From contig NZ_JAHWGH010000025.1 of NCBI RefSeq assembly GCF_019334305.1, positions 62,001-126,000 of the forward strand: 64,000 nucleotides of DNA. Direction: 5' to 3'. Numbering within the stretch: the first letter of the stretch is position 1; each line of letters starts with the position of its first letter. The notes under the pieces were generated by a model. That model made no database searches. It was not told where the DNA came from and worked only from the letters and a program-made list of their open reading frames with translations. Below, one piece after another: positions 15,971-24,438 of this stretch. A program made the position numbers and the translations under genes. The stretch is from Rossellomorea orangium (lineage in GTDB: Bacteria > Bacillota > Bacilli > Bacillales > Bacillaceae_B).

Positions 15971-16111
15971 GTGGTGAAGAGAAATATTAATAAACTTACT
16001 AAAGTGATTTACATGTTTGGTTCAGTTATGACGGTAGTTGTCTTCCTTGTCTCTTATGTTCAAACCAAAACGATCATTAAAGCGATTAAGAAGTATAGCC
16101 CTTATAATTAA
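15971..16111 (+). CDS. Small membrane protein (46 aa), uncharacterised
   Basis: A GTG-initiated frame (15971, or the next codon GTG 15974) with AAGGTGAA just upstream, ending TAA 16109-16111. It has a basic N-terminus, one hydrophobic helix (MFGSVMTVVVFLVSYV) and a basic C-terminus. Short length makes the call tentative; no family recognised. Confidence 0.5.
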   Translation: MVKRNINKLTKVIYMFGSVMTVVVFLVSYVQTKTIIKAIKKYSPYN

Positions 16112-16169
16112 GGTTATCGTTTGCAATATCTTCATGTAACTTAGACAATGAAAGTGAGGAGGGATTCTA

Positions 16170-16697
16170 TTGAAATTAATAGGTAAGAAAATCATTCAAT
16201 TAGTCAGTACCGATTTCGAAGACCTTGAGCTATGGTACCCGGTCATGCGTCTAAGGGAAGAGGGGGCGACAGTACATATTGTCGGCGAGAATGCCAATGA
16301 AGAATATATCGGAAAATATGGGGTGCCGATTGTTTCTGAGTTTGCCTTTAAAGATATCGATCCGAAAGATTATGACGCCATATTAGTCCCAGGAGGCTGG
16401 TCTCCCGATAAGCTTCGTCGTTATGAAGAAGTTATTGCAATGGTCCAATCGATGGACGAACGAAAGAAACCGATCGGACAAATCTGCCATGCGGGCTGGG
16501 TATTAATATCAGCCAAGATCCTACAAGGGGTCAAAGTCACCAGTACACCCGGGATAAAGGATGACATGGAAAATGCAGGAGCAACCTGGATAAATGAGCC
16601 TGTCGTAACAGATGGCCACATTGTGTCCAGTCGCAGACCACCTGACCTGCCTGACTATATGAGAGAGTTTATTGAGGTGCTGAAAAACAGTAAATGA
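16170..16697 (+). CDS. DJ-1/PfpI-family protein (glyoxalase III/deglycase-like)
   Basis: A 175-residue DJ-1/PfpI protein. The nucleophile elbow is GQICHAGW (Cys near residue 108) and an upstream acidic residue (DFEDLELWYP) fits the family's Cys-Glu pair. The start is TTG 16170 with GAGGAGGG 7 nt upstream. Members act on methylglyoxal-damaged molecules or as chaperones; the exact activity is not decided by sequence. Confidence 0.88.
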   Translation: MKLIGKKIIQLVSTDFEDLELWYPVMRLREEGATVHIVGENANEEYIGKYGVPIVSEFAFKDIDPKDYDAILVPGGWSPDKLRRYEEVIAMVQSMDERKKPIGQICHAGWVLISAKILQGVKVTSTPGIKDDMENAGATWINEPVVTDGHIVSSRRPPDLPDYMREFIEVLKNSK

Positions 16698-16702
16698 AAA
16701 AA

Positions 16703-16745
16703 GGACTGGTCATGAAAGCGTTTAGTCGCCTTTCCGGACCAGTCC
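16703..16745 (-). terminator. Intrinsic terminator (mainly for the minus-strand holin-like gene)
   Basis: Arms GGACTGGTC (16703-16711) and GACCAGTCC (16737-16745). On the minus strand the stem is followed by six Ts; on the plus strand there is no immediate T-run. Confidence 0.7.
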
Positions 16746-16755
16746 ATCTCTTTGT

Positions 16756-17052
16756 CTATTTCTTTTTTTCTCTTTTATTACGATCATTCACCCGGGCAAA
16801 AAACGTCTGTTTTACAGATTGATGGGTAGTGATGGCGGCACCTGTAGCAATGAATCCGTTTGCAATCCCGTTAAAATCAAAGCCCAGTGTCCATCCGCTA
16901 GCTCCTACCCCCACCAATAATAATATCCAAATAATCAACCAATCCGGAATATGTGGGGTTCTCTTCAATGCATATCCAAGCACCCATAATACAGGAACGA
17001 GTACCGTGACTTGTGGATCGATGGAAATCCCGCTTAATAAGTTTTCAATCAT
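16756..17052 (-). CDS. Phage holin-family protein, orphan
   Basis: A 98-residue protein with three hydrophobic helices (VTVLVPVLWVLGYAL, WLIIWILLLVGVGASGW and GIANGFIATGAAI) and a highly charged C-terminus ending REKKK. This layout matches small phage holins of Gram-positive bacteria (A118-like type). ATG 17052 has AGGGAG 9 nt upstream. No endolysin or other phage gene is nearby, so it is an isolated chromosomal holin-like gene, of a kind often seen in Bacillus, rather than part of a prophage. Confidence 0.7.
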   Translation of the reverse strand: MIENLLSGISIDPQVTVLVPVLWVLGYALKRTPHIPDWLIIWILLLVGVGASGWTLGFDFNGIANGFIATGAAITTHQSVKQTFFARVNDRNKREKKK

Positions 17053-17242
17053 GTCATTCACTCCCTATAATGAAAAATGACTTCTATAAAGCTTATTCAT
17101 GTATTGGGTGAGTTCATGACAACCTGTATGGATATCTTTTATGAAGAGTAGTAAATACCAAGTGAAATTACCTTTAAAGTGACATACGAATTTTTCAGTG
17201 ATATTATATTGATTGACCTATATTAAAAAGGAGATGTTATAT

Positions 17243-17680
17243 ATGGCGAAAAAAGGATACATACAATTTCAAACAGGTGAAAAAATCGAATTTGATCTTT
17301 TCCCAAATGAAGCTCCTGGAACAGTGGCTAACTTTGAGAAATTAGCAAACGAAGGTTTTTACAACGGATTAAGCTTTCACAGAGTGATCCCCGGTTTTGT
17401 AAGTCAAGGGGGATGTCCGAATGGAAATGGGATGGGCGGTCCTGGATACACGATTAAATGTGAAACAGAAGGAAATCCACATAAGCACGAAGAGGGTTCA
17501 TTATCCATGGCCCATGCTGGTAAAGATACAGGAGGCAGCCAATTCTTCATCGTACATGAGCCACAGCCTCATCTTAACGGCGTTCACACCGTCTTTGGAA
17601 AAGTGACTTCCGGCATCGAAATCGCTAAATCAATGAAAAACGGCGACGTTATGGAGAAAGTGGAAGTATTTGATGCATAA
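17243..17680 (+). CDS. ppiB: Peptidyl-prolyl cis-trans isomerase (cyclophilin)
   Basis: A 145-residue cytoplasmic cyclophilin. Catalytic-core motifs are [14 protein letters not shown] (the Arg and Phe of the active site), [15 protein letters not shown] and [21 protein letters not shown] is at good spacing before ATG 17243; the longer frame to 17213 adds an unlikely extension. It accelerates prolyl isomerisation in protein folding. Confidence 0.93.
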   Translation: MAKKGYIQFQTGEKIEFDLFPNEAPGTVANFEKLANEGFYNGLSFHRVIPGFVSQGGCPNGNGMGGPGYTIKCETEGNPHKHEEGSLSMAHAGKDTGGSQFFIVHEPQPHLNGVHTVFGKVTSGIEIAKSMKNGDVMEKVEVFDA

Positions 17681-17683
17681 GTA

Positions 17684-17698
17684 AAGAGGGACGGACCT
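17684..17698 (+). repeat. Half copy of the GGGACGGACC hairpin repeat
   Basis: AAGAGGGACGGACCT matches the left arm of complete hairpins at 32700-32730 and 38442-38475, but no complementary right arm follows, so this copy is truncated. Confidence 0.55.
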
Positions 17699-17729
17699 TG
17701 GGTGACTTTCACATTCGGATAAAGAATGG

Positions 17730-17758
17730 TTGAAATAATTCAAGTGATGTTGTATTAT
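17730..17758 (+). promoter_or_regulatory. Orphan sigma-A promoter in the ppiB downstream region
   Basis: TTGAAA (17730-17735), 17-bp spacer, TATTAT (17753-17758). No convincing coding gene lies downstream, so it may drive the RNA proposed at 17765-17998. Confidence 0.6.
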
Positions 17759-17764
17759 ACTAAT

Positions 17765-17998
17765 ACAGGCTGCGTTGTACGTAATCATAACGAAGTTTTA
17801 ACCTTTAAACTGTAATAGGGAGTTTTACATCGAAGTTGGAATGTCATGCCTCCACGATTTGAGGACGACAGGAAACCTTCTGCAAACACCCACTTTGAGG
17901 AGTGGTGGTTTAAAACTTTCTTATATCAAATTACGGCAAATGTGGCTCCTTACATTAGTATCTCAAGTCAGTTCCCAATCGGGGGCTGGCTTTTTATT
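17765..17998 (+). ncRNA. Candidate small RNA (about 235 nt), no family recognised
   Basis: The 480-nt gap between ppiB and the next gene holds a good promoter (17730-17758) and an intrinsic terminator: CAGTTCCC (17969-17976) pairs with GGGGGCTG (17981-17988) around AATC and is followed by GCTTTTTATTTTC. Between them are local hairpins, for example around the CCCACT and AGTGG segments at 17898-17918. Two overlapping open frames (from 17841 and 17846) lack ribosome binding sites and run through terminators. I could not match it to 6S RNA, RNase P, T-box or a known riboswitch. Confidence 0.35.
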
Positions 17999-18014
17999 TT
18001 CTTCAAAAATAAAA

Positions 18015-18047
18015 AAAGACCGGGTTCCAAAATGGAATTCGGTCTTT
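18015..18047 (-). terminator. Minus-strand terminator for the HAD phosphatase gene
   Basis: AAAGACCG (18015-18022) pairs with CGGTCTTT (18040-18047), extended inward with wobbles. On the minus strand a T7 tract follows the stem. It lies about 120 nt past the phosphatase stop. Confidence 0.8.
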
Positions 18048-18164
18048 ACATATATGTAACCAAAGGCCCCTCCCGTCCGTACATGGTTAAGTGTCCCGCA
18101 ACAAGCGAATGTCCGGGAGAGGCAAGATAAGTGTATCATGATTGACGTCAATGTGCAAAACGAT

Positions 18165-18815
18165 TTAATTCAATACAGCCTGGGATGTCAGGTAATGGTC
18201 GATGTCATTGAAGTCATCCACTTCAATACAAGGAGTCCCGCTCTCCTCCAGGATTCTTTGAAGTGCTTTCATGGCAAAGGTCACATCTGCTACTTTAGCT
18301 GCGTGACTATCAGGTTCACTATCCCCGGCAAAATAAATCATCTTATATTGTTTCTTCAAATCGGTCATCACTTTGGACTTATCAATCCCATATCGCTGTG
18401 AAAAATGAGGATGTTCAGGGTCGATATTCATATGTACATTCTTCTCTTTATAATATCCTTCATTGGAATAGACTTTGACACCTTTAATACCGTATTGTTC
18501 TAGAATAAGTCGGATGTAGTAATCTGTTCCTGCACTTAGAATATAAAAGTCTCCTCCATGTGCTTGAACTTTACGGATAAACGCAGGAACGTGATCATCA
18601 ATTTCAAGTGAATGAATGTCTTCAATAATTTGCGTTTCATCCTGATGGATGGATGAAAAGACTGTACGCAGAAAATCGATATCCTTCATGTCCCCGGCCT
18701 TCCACTGTTTAAAAAGGGCTTCTCCTTCAGGAAAATATTTCTTCATGACAAGATGATAGAAATCCATTTTAGAAATGGTTCCATCAAAGTCTGAAACAAA
18801 TGCCCATTTCTTCAT
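18165..18815 (-). CDS. MtnX-like HAD-IB phosphatase
   Basis: A 216-residue HAD hydrolase: motif I DFDGTIS (residues 8-14), the motif II-region segment YILSAGTDYYIR, and motif IV GDSEPD. Sequence pattern is that of MtnX (2-hydroxy-3-keto-5-methylthiopentenyl-1-phosphate phosphatase of the methionine salvage pathway) and related HAD-IB enzymes. ATG 18815 has AAGGAGG upstream; the longer open frame has none. No other mtn genes are in the window, so the salvage role is uncertain. Confidence 0.8.
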   Translation of the reverse strand: MKKWAFVSDFDGTISKMDFYHLVMKKYFPEGEALFKQWKAGDMKDIDFLRTVFSSIHQDETQIIEDIHSLEIDDHVPAFIRKVQAHGGDFYILSAGTDYYIRLILEQYGIKGVKVYSNEGYYKEKNVHMNIDPEHPHFSQRYGIDKSKVMTDLKKQYKMIYFAGDSEPDSHAAKVADVTFAMKALQRILEESGTPCIEVDDFNDIDHYLTSQAVLN

Positions 18816-18960
18816 ATATTCGCCTCCTTGTGATTTGTATAGATGATTGTAACATGTTTTAAGAAAAGGATGAAAACGAAATGTAACCCATAATATCATT
18901 ATGTAAACCAAGTCGAAGCATGAAACATCACCCTGCAAAATTAAACAGGGTGACTGATCA

Positions 18961-19257
18961 TCACTTTTTCATACTCTTCACAAATTCTTTAAGAACTTCG
19001 GGTGTTCGTTTAACTTCCTGGATAGTAGTGGTCACGCTCGACTTTTTATATTCGATGTCTTCTTGAATCTCTCCCTGGGTTTCTTGAAGCTGTGTTGCTT
19101 CTGCAGAGATTTTATCCATTCTCGCTTGAATATTGGCCACCGTATGATTCATGTCATTGACAATCGGGCGGGTTGTTTTGATGGTTCTCATTAATGCTGC
19201 TCCAAACAAAATCAGGGTAATGACAAATAGTGCAATACTCGCATATACAATCCACAT
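18961..19257 (-). CDS. DUF948-family membrane protein (YtxG-like)
   Basis: A 98-residue protein with one N-terminal transmembrane helix (WIVYASIALFVITLILFGAA) followed by an extended coiled-coil-like region (MNHTVANIQARMDKISAEA). This is the DUF948 layout seen in Bacillus YtxG. ATG 19257 has GAGGTG at 8 nt; the GTG at 19269 is less likely. Function unknown. Confidence 0.8.
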   Translation of the reverse strand: MWIVYASIALFVITLILFGAALMRTIKTTRPIVNDMNHTVANIQARMDKISAEATQLQETQGEIQEDIEYKKSSVTTTIQEVKRTPEVLKEFVKSMKK

Positions 19258-19419
19258 TTGAAATTTCACCTCATTAATTAAATGCTTTTAATGTTATATT
19301 CCCTAATTCAGGCTAAAATAACGTATTTATTTGTTTTATCCTTCTGGTTTACTAATTCTAATAAAGCTAGTAATCTAAACTATATGCTTGATTTCTATAA
19401 AGGGAGAGGGAGAGACGAA

Positions 19420-20208
19420 GTGATAAAAGCCATCATGTTTGATTTAGATGACACATTATTATGGGACTCAAAAAGTATTGAAAAAGCATTCGAAGCAACT
19501 TGCCTTTATGCCGAAACCAAAGCGGGGACAGATCCGGTAATGTTAGAGAAAAGTGTAAGGGAAGCTGCCAGGGAACTGTATGCAACTTATGATACATATG
19601 CTTTTACACAAAATATCGGTATCAATCCCTTTGAAGGACTGTGGGGCGACTTCCTGGATGATCATGATGAACACTTCCTTAAAATGAGAGAAATCGTTCC
19701 TACATACCGAAAAATGGCATGGACTCTCGGTTTGGCATCTTTAGGTGTATCTGATGCAAAACTTGGTGAGGAATTATCCGAAAAGTTTCGAGATGAAAGG
19801 GGTCATAGACCATACGTTTATGAAGATACCTTCCATGTGTTGGATGAAGTGAAGGACCGGTATCAGCTATTGTTATTAACGAATGGATCTCCCCACCTGC
19901 AAAATACAAAGCTCGATAAAACCCCTGAACTACTGCCATACTTTGAAGAAATCATCATCTCCGGGAATGTTGGTAAAGGAAAACCGGATCCATCTATGTT
20001 TCAGCATGCTTTAGAAAGGCTGAAACTGCATAAGAATGAAGTTATCATGGTTGGGGATAACTTAAATACAGACATCCTGGGAGCTTCAAGACTCGGTATC
20101 AGGACGATCTGGATAAACCGTCGTCAACAAAAACCAGATAAGGTTATACCGGATTATGAAGTGAAAGAATTGCACGAAGTGATCGGAATTGTCAATAATA
20201 TGAATTAA
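19420..20208 (+). CDS. HAD-family hydrolase (HAD-IA)
   Basis: A 262-residue HAD hydrolase with motif I FDLDDTLLWD, motif II LLLLTNGSP, a lysine in GKGKPDPSMF and motif IV MVGDNLNTDILG, plus a helical cap (residues about 20-120). GTG 19420 is taken as start, with GGGAGAGGGAGA upstream; the open frame reaching 19282 is an unlikely N-terminal extension. The substrate is unknown; similar to B. subtilis YsaA-type phosphatases. Confidence 0.85.
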   Translation: MIKAIMFDLDDTLLWDSKSIEKAFEATCLYAETKAGTDPVMLEKSVREAARELYATYDTYAFTQNIGINPFEGLWGDFLDDHDEHFLKMREIVPTYRKMAWTLGLASLGVSDAKLGEELSEKFRDERGHRPYVYEDTFHVLDEVKDRYQLLLLTNGSPHLQNTKLDKTPELLPYFEEIIISGNVGKGKPDPSMFQHALERLKLHKNEVIMVGDNLNTDILGASRLGIRTIWINRRQQKPDKVIPDYEVKELHEVIGIVNNMN

Positions 20209-20213
20209 AAAAC

Positions 20214-20243
20214 AAAGAGGCTTCGATTCTTCGAAGCCTCTTT
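20214..20243 (+). terminator. Intrinsic terminator
   Basis: AAAGAGGCTTCGA (20214-20226) and TCGAAGCCTCTTT (20231-20243), perfect complement. Confidence 0.88.
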
Positions 20244-20356
20244 ATTCATAATCGTTATCCTCCTTACATACTATTCACGGAAGTAGGAGCATTCTCAATA
20301 TAGCTCGTCCCATGTGCGAAAGGGGCGGCTTCATGATTACAGAAGGAGGAATTGCA

Positions 20357-20803
20357 ATGGGAAAAGGAATACATCACGTGAACGTCCATGCATCAAAATC
20401 AAGCGTATGGGCGTTTATCCGTGATATGAATACCTGGGCTCCTCTTGTTCCTGGATATAGGGAGCATACCATCTTATCTGATCGTGAATCACATTGGAAA
20501 TTTGTTGCTCACTACGGGGTGGTAACAAAGAAGATCCATGTTCAGGTTTTGATTACCGAGTGGATTGTACCTTCTGAAGTGAAATTCACGTTAACTGGGA
20601 TCAACCAGAGGTTCACTGGTACAGGGTATTTCAAAGCGGATGAGATAACCCCCCTTGTTATAAGAATGACGGGATGTTTAATGATTGAATCCACCAGCCC
20701 CCTTGCGAAGCTGCTTCAAACGACATTTGATCATATGATCGTTGACCTAACAAGGGAATTAACTTCCGCAGTTGCAGTGGCCATTGAAAGAAAAGAGTCT
20801 TGA
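20357..20803 (+). CDS. SRPBCC-family (CoxG-like) protein
   Basis: A 148-residue START-like protein: HHVNVHASKSSVWAFIRDMNTWAPLVPGYREH at the N-terminus in the CoxG/SRPBCC pattern and a C-terminal long helix. AGAAGGAGG sits before ATG 20357; ATG 20333 in frame is less well placed. The family binds hydrophobic ligands or assists CO dehydrogenase maturation, but no cox genes are near. Role unknown. Confidence 0.75.
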   Translation: MGKGIHHVNVHASKSSVWAFIRDMNTWAPLVPGYREHTILSDRESHWKFVAHYGVVTKKIHVQVLITEWIVPSEVKFTLTGINQRFTGTGYFKADEITPLVIRMTGCLMIESTSPLAKLLQTTFDHMIVDLTRELTSAVAVAIERKES

Positions 20804-20810
20804 ATTCAGG

Positions 20811-20845
20811 AGCCCTGCATCTTATTTAGGGCTTGTTTCCTTTTA
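20811..20845 (+). terminator. Probable terminator
   Basis: AGCCCT (20811-20816) and AGGGCT (20828-20833) followed by TGTTTCCTTTT. Confidence 0.6.
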
Positions 20846-20987
20846 AGACAGATCATCTGAATGATTGATGATGTGATATAATAAATGGTTTATGAGCAAG
20901 AGATTTGTTAGATACAGTAGAAATACATACACTATTAAATACATAAACGAAATAATTGCAAAACGTATAGGATAAAGGGGTTTTATC

Positions 20988-23570
20988 ATGCAAAAGCTTC
21001 ATATACTTCGGGAAGAAGCCATAGAAGAAACGAAGAGGAAGATTGAGGAAGATATCGCACATTTCCTTGAGAAACATGAAAAATGTCCATCGTACCAGGG
21101 CTATCTGACAGAGAGAGGTGCTTTTTTTCAACAAATATGGCTGAATATCTGGCTGAACAAAGTAACGAATGACGTTCTACGCAGCCATAAGAAAGCGTTC
21201 CTCCGGGACAAAGGCTACGAAATAGAAGGTACGGATAAAAAGCTCCTCAACAAATTGTTCCGAAATGAAATTAGAGACTATGAACCTTTCCATATTTTAA
21301 ATTGGTTAAAGAAAAATCCACCTTCTGAAAGTGATTGGCAAAAGCATCACCAAAGGGTAAGGAAGGAATCCCTCAAGAAAGATGAAGAAAAAAAGCAGGC
21401 ACTCCTCCAAAAGGATATCCAAAAAGACATCCTGTCCTTTGTTAACCATACAATGGATAAACTTGAACTTCATTGGTATGTGGAGTTACGCTATATATTC
21501 GCGAAAAAATGTATAAATGACTTGGAAACAAAATCAAAATATCGTTCCATTGAACCATTCATGTTGGAAGAGAAATTAGAGGAAGAAGGTAGCTTCTCAA
21601 CTACTTCATTCACTACTGTGGCGGATTTTTTAGGTGAATTTACCGGATCGATCCATAAGAAGAGTGAATATTGGAATGGACACGTATGGGAATATGAAAC
21701 ATATTTCTATCCATATGAACGATTTGTTTTCTATCACTCCGAGCAGGTCGTCTATCGTTCACTATTTCAGCATATCCCCCCTGGATTAAAAGCTGGGTAT
21801 GAGAGTGTGTTCGGACAGCAACTATCAGAAGAAAGGCTGAGTAGAATCAGTCATCATCACCTCCTTACGTTAAAGTCAACATTTTTTAACAGGATTCAGG
21901 AAGAGTACGTAGAAGATTTATACAAGCTTGTAGAGATTCCTTTTAATATGGATGTTCATCTTTCATTATATGAAAAGGACCTGGAGCAGCGGGAAGAGAG
22001 AAAAGCAGCTGAATTAGCTGAACTGAAACGAAAGCAGGAAGAACAAGAACGTGTATTGGAAGACATCTTCGGTCGTGAATACAGTCCCTCATTCAGGGGA
22101 GATATCAACTATATTCTTCATATCGGAGAAACAAATACAGGAAAAACCCATCATGCGATCAGTAGGATGAAAGAAGCTAAAAGCGGTATGTATCTTGCAC
22201 CACTTCGCTTGCTCGCTTTAGAAGTGTTCGACAAATTAAATTCTGAAGATGTGCCCTGTAATTTAAAAACAGGTGAAGAAGAAAAAGAAGTCCCATTAGC
22301 ACACCATGTGTCCTCTACTGTTGAAATGTTCCGTGAAAAAGATGAATATGAAGTAATCGTGATCGATGAAGCCCAGATGCTTGCTGATCAGGATCGAGGC
22401 TTTGCATGGTACAGGGCCATTACGAAAGCAAGAGCGAAAGAGGTCCATATCATAGGAAGTGAAAACGTCCGGGAACTCCTTTTGGAATTGGTAGGGGAAG
22501 GAAACGTCGACATTCACAATTATAAGAGAGAAATTCCTTTACAGGTTGAATCGAAGGAATTTCAACTGAAATATGCAAAAAAAGGGGACGCCATCGTTTG
22601 TTTTTCAAGAAAGAAGGTATTGGATACGGCTTCAAGATTGCAAAATAACGGACATAAAGTCAGTATGATTTACGGTAGTATGCCCCCTGAAACAAGGAAA
22701 AGGCAAATGATGCAGTTCATCAAAGGGAAAACCAATATGATCGTTGCCACTGATGCAATCGGGATGGGATTGAACTTACCGATTCGCAGAATCGTATTTC
22801 TGGAAACGGATAAATTTGACGGAACGAGAAGAAGGAGACTCACTTCTCAGGAAGTAAAGCAGATTGCCGGTCGAGCTGGTAGAAAAGGAATGTACAATGA
22901 GGGAAGGGTTGCCTTCGCAAAGGATATTAAGATGATGAAGCAACGTCTTGAACAGCCCGATCAATCTCTCCGCACGTTTGCGATTGCACCTACAAGCGGG
23001 GTGTTTGAACGGTTTCAACGCTATTACCATGATATGGACACGTTCTTTTACTTGTGGGACAAGTTCAAGAGTCCCTTTGGAACGGAGAAAGCAACGCTTT
23101 TTGAAGAAAGAGAGCTTTATGAATTAATACGTGGCACGGACATTGAAGCTAAGTTATCGTTAAATGATTTATACGGTTTTCTTCATCTTCCTTTCTCAAA
23201 GAAAGAAGCTCAAATAACAGAACAATGGCTTCAGTGTATGTTTGCGATCGTTGATGGGGAAGACCTGCCGGAACCAGAGCTTAAGAATAACAACCTTGAG
23301 CAAAAGGAAGTTTCGTATAAAGCTGTCGGACTTCATCTGCTATTTTTATACCGATTGGGCAGGCAGACAGAGGCGATCTATTGGGAGAGGGTCCGAAGTG
23401 AAATTGCAGATGGAGTACATGAAAGCTTAAGGACGGAAGTCACAAGTATGAGCCAAACGTGTAAACAATGTGGAAAGAAGCTTCCACCCAACTTTGGATT
23501 TCCCATCTGCGACAGGTGTCACACCACCAGGGTGAAAAGAAGAACTAAAAGAAAGCCTCCTCATTTCTGA
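20988..23570 (+). CDS. Suv3-like DExH RNA helicase with C-terminal zinc ribbon
   Basis: An 860-residue protein. Residues 1-365 are a charged helical region with no recognised domain. The helicase core starts with Walker A GETNTGKT (about 379-386), the Suv3-type variant of GPTNSGKT. Then come APLRLLALE, DEAQM (about 458), IGSENV, the C-terminal lobe DAIGMGLNLPI and QIAGRAGRKG (motif VI). The C-terminus has two CxxC pairs (CKQCG and CDRCH), a probable zinc ribbon, then a basic tail. Core pattern matches mitochondrial Suv3 and its bacterial relatives, which unwind RNA 3'-5'. ATG 20988 follows AAAGGGG. Transcribed alone; function in Bacillus is not established. Confidence 0.85.
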   Translation: MQKLHILREEAIEETKRKIEEDIAHFLEKHEKCPSYQGYLTERGAFFQQIWLNIWLNKVTNDVLRSHKKAFLRDKGYEIEGTDKKLLNKLFRNEIRDYEPFHILNWLKKNPPSESDWQKHHQRVRKESLKKDEEKKQALLQKDIQKDILSFVNHTMDKLELHWYVELRYIFAKKCINDLETKSKYRSIEPFMLEEKLEEEGSFSTTSFTTVADFLGEFTGSIHKKSEYWNGHVWEYETYFYPYERFVFYHSEQVVYRSLFQHIPPGLKAGYESVFGQQLSEERLSRISHHHLLTLKSTFFNRIQEEYVEDLYKLVEIPFNMDVHLSLYEKDLEQREERKAAELAELKRKQEEQERVLEDIFGREYSPSFRGDINYILHIGETNTGKTHHAISRMKEAKSGMYLAPLRLLALEVFDKLNSEDVPCNLKTGEEEKEVPLAHHVSSTVEMFREKDEYEVIVIDEAQMLADQDRGFAWYRAITKARAKEVHIIGSENVRELLLELVGEGNVDIHNYKREIPLQVESKEFQLKYAKKGDAIVCFSRKKVLDTASRLQNNGHKVSMIYGSMPPETRKRQMMQFIKGKTNMIVATDAIGMGLNLPIRRIVFLETDKFDGTRRRRLTSQEVKQIAGRAGRKGMYNEGRVAFAKDIKMMKQRLEQPDQSLRTFAIAPTSGVFERFQRYYHDMDTFFYLWDKFKSPFGTEKATLFEERELYELIRGTDIEAKLSLNDLYGFLHLPFSKKEAQITEQWLQCMFAIVDGEDLPEPELKNNNLEQKEVSYKAVGLHLLFLYRLGRQTEAIYWERVRSEIADGVHESLRTEVTSMSQTCKQCGKKLPPNFGFPICDRCHTTRVKRRTKRKPPHF

Positions 23571-23654
23571 CCGATGAGCACATCATAAGTAAGATAGAAG
23601 GTTTTATGATACGATCAGTACGAAATAAGAAACTGTTGATTGAGGTGTTCAAGA

Positions 23655-24374
23655 ATGAAAATAGAAGTATGGTCAGATTATGTATGTCCATTTTGCTATA
23701 TTGGCAAACGCCATTTAGAGGAAGCCCTTGAGAAATTCCCTCACAGGGATGGGGTTGAAATAGAATTTAAAAGCTTTGAGCTGGACCCGAATGCTCCGGT
23801 GAATACATCTTTAAGTATCCAGGAAATTTTATCAAAAAAATATGGAACCTCTCTTGAACAAGCTAAAAATATGACAGACAGTATGAGCCAGCAAGCTGCC
23901 ACTGTCGGACTCGATTTTAGATTTGATACGAATATACCGACGAATACGTTTGATGCACATCGCCTTACGAAATATGCAGAAACGAAAGGAAAGGGGGCAG
24001 AGCTTACAGAAAAATTGTTGCATGCTCACTTTACCCTTTCCAAGCATATTGGTGACAGGGATACCCTTGTTGAATTAGCCAAAGAAGCAGGATTAGATCA
24101 AGAGGAGGTAATGGCTGTCCTTGAAGGCAGCGAATTCTCTCAAGATGTTCGAAATGACGAGGATGAAGCAAGACAGATTGGTGTACAAGGGGTGCCGTTC
24201 TTTGTCATCAATCGTAAATATGCCATATCCGGTGCACAGCCAAGTGACATTTTCTTGAACTCGATTCAAAAAGTGTGGGATGAGGAAAATCAAACGTCTC
24301 CACTCAAGCCTCTTGCTACAGAAGGTATGGCTTGTGATGAAAATGGTTGTGAGGTTCCTCCTACCAAGAAGTAA
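23655..24374 (+). CDS. DsbA-family FrnE-like oxidoreductase
   Basis: A 239-residue thioredoxin-fold protein with CPFC (Cys11 and Cys14) at the end of the first strand, a large helical insertion, and the cis-Pro segment QGVPFFVINRKYAISGAQ. No signal peptide, so it acts in the cytoplasm. ATG 23655 has GAGGTG at 9 nt. FrnE-like proteins are thiol-disulfide oxidoreductases linked to oxidative stress tolerance. The C-terminus carries an additional Cys pair region (ACDENGCEVPP) that might contribute redox activity. Confidence 0.88.
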   Translation: MKIEVWSDYVCPFCYIGKRHLEEALEKFPHRDGVEIEFKSFELDPNAPVNTSLSIQEILSKKYGTSLEQAKNMTDSMSQQAATVGLDFRFDTNIPTNTFDAHRLTKYAETKGKGAELTEKLLHAHFTLSKHIGDRDTLVELAKEAGLDQEEVMAVLEGSEFSQDVRNDEDEARQIGVQGVPFFVINRKYAISGAQPSDIFLNSIQKVWDEENQTSPLKPLATEGMACDENGCEVPPTKK

Positions 24375-24396
24375 TCAATTTGAGGCACATAATTAA

Positions 24397-24438
24397 AACG
24401 AAAAAAGCAAGCGGATGATCCCGCTTGCTTTTTTCGTT
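24397..24438. terminator. Bidirectional terminator
   Basis: An 18-bp palindrome, arms 24397-24414 and 24421-24438, with A-rich and T-rich edges between convergent genes. Confidence 0.93.

Noticed and set aside
16756..17052. Prophage remnant around the holin-like gene
   Set aside because: No integrase, endolysin, structural phage gene or attachment-site repeat nearby; single holin-like genes are common in Bacillus chromosomes.
17841..18130. Overlapping open frames of 72 and 94 codons
   Set aside because: No ribosome binding sites, run through two intrinsic terminators, and no recognisable protein features.
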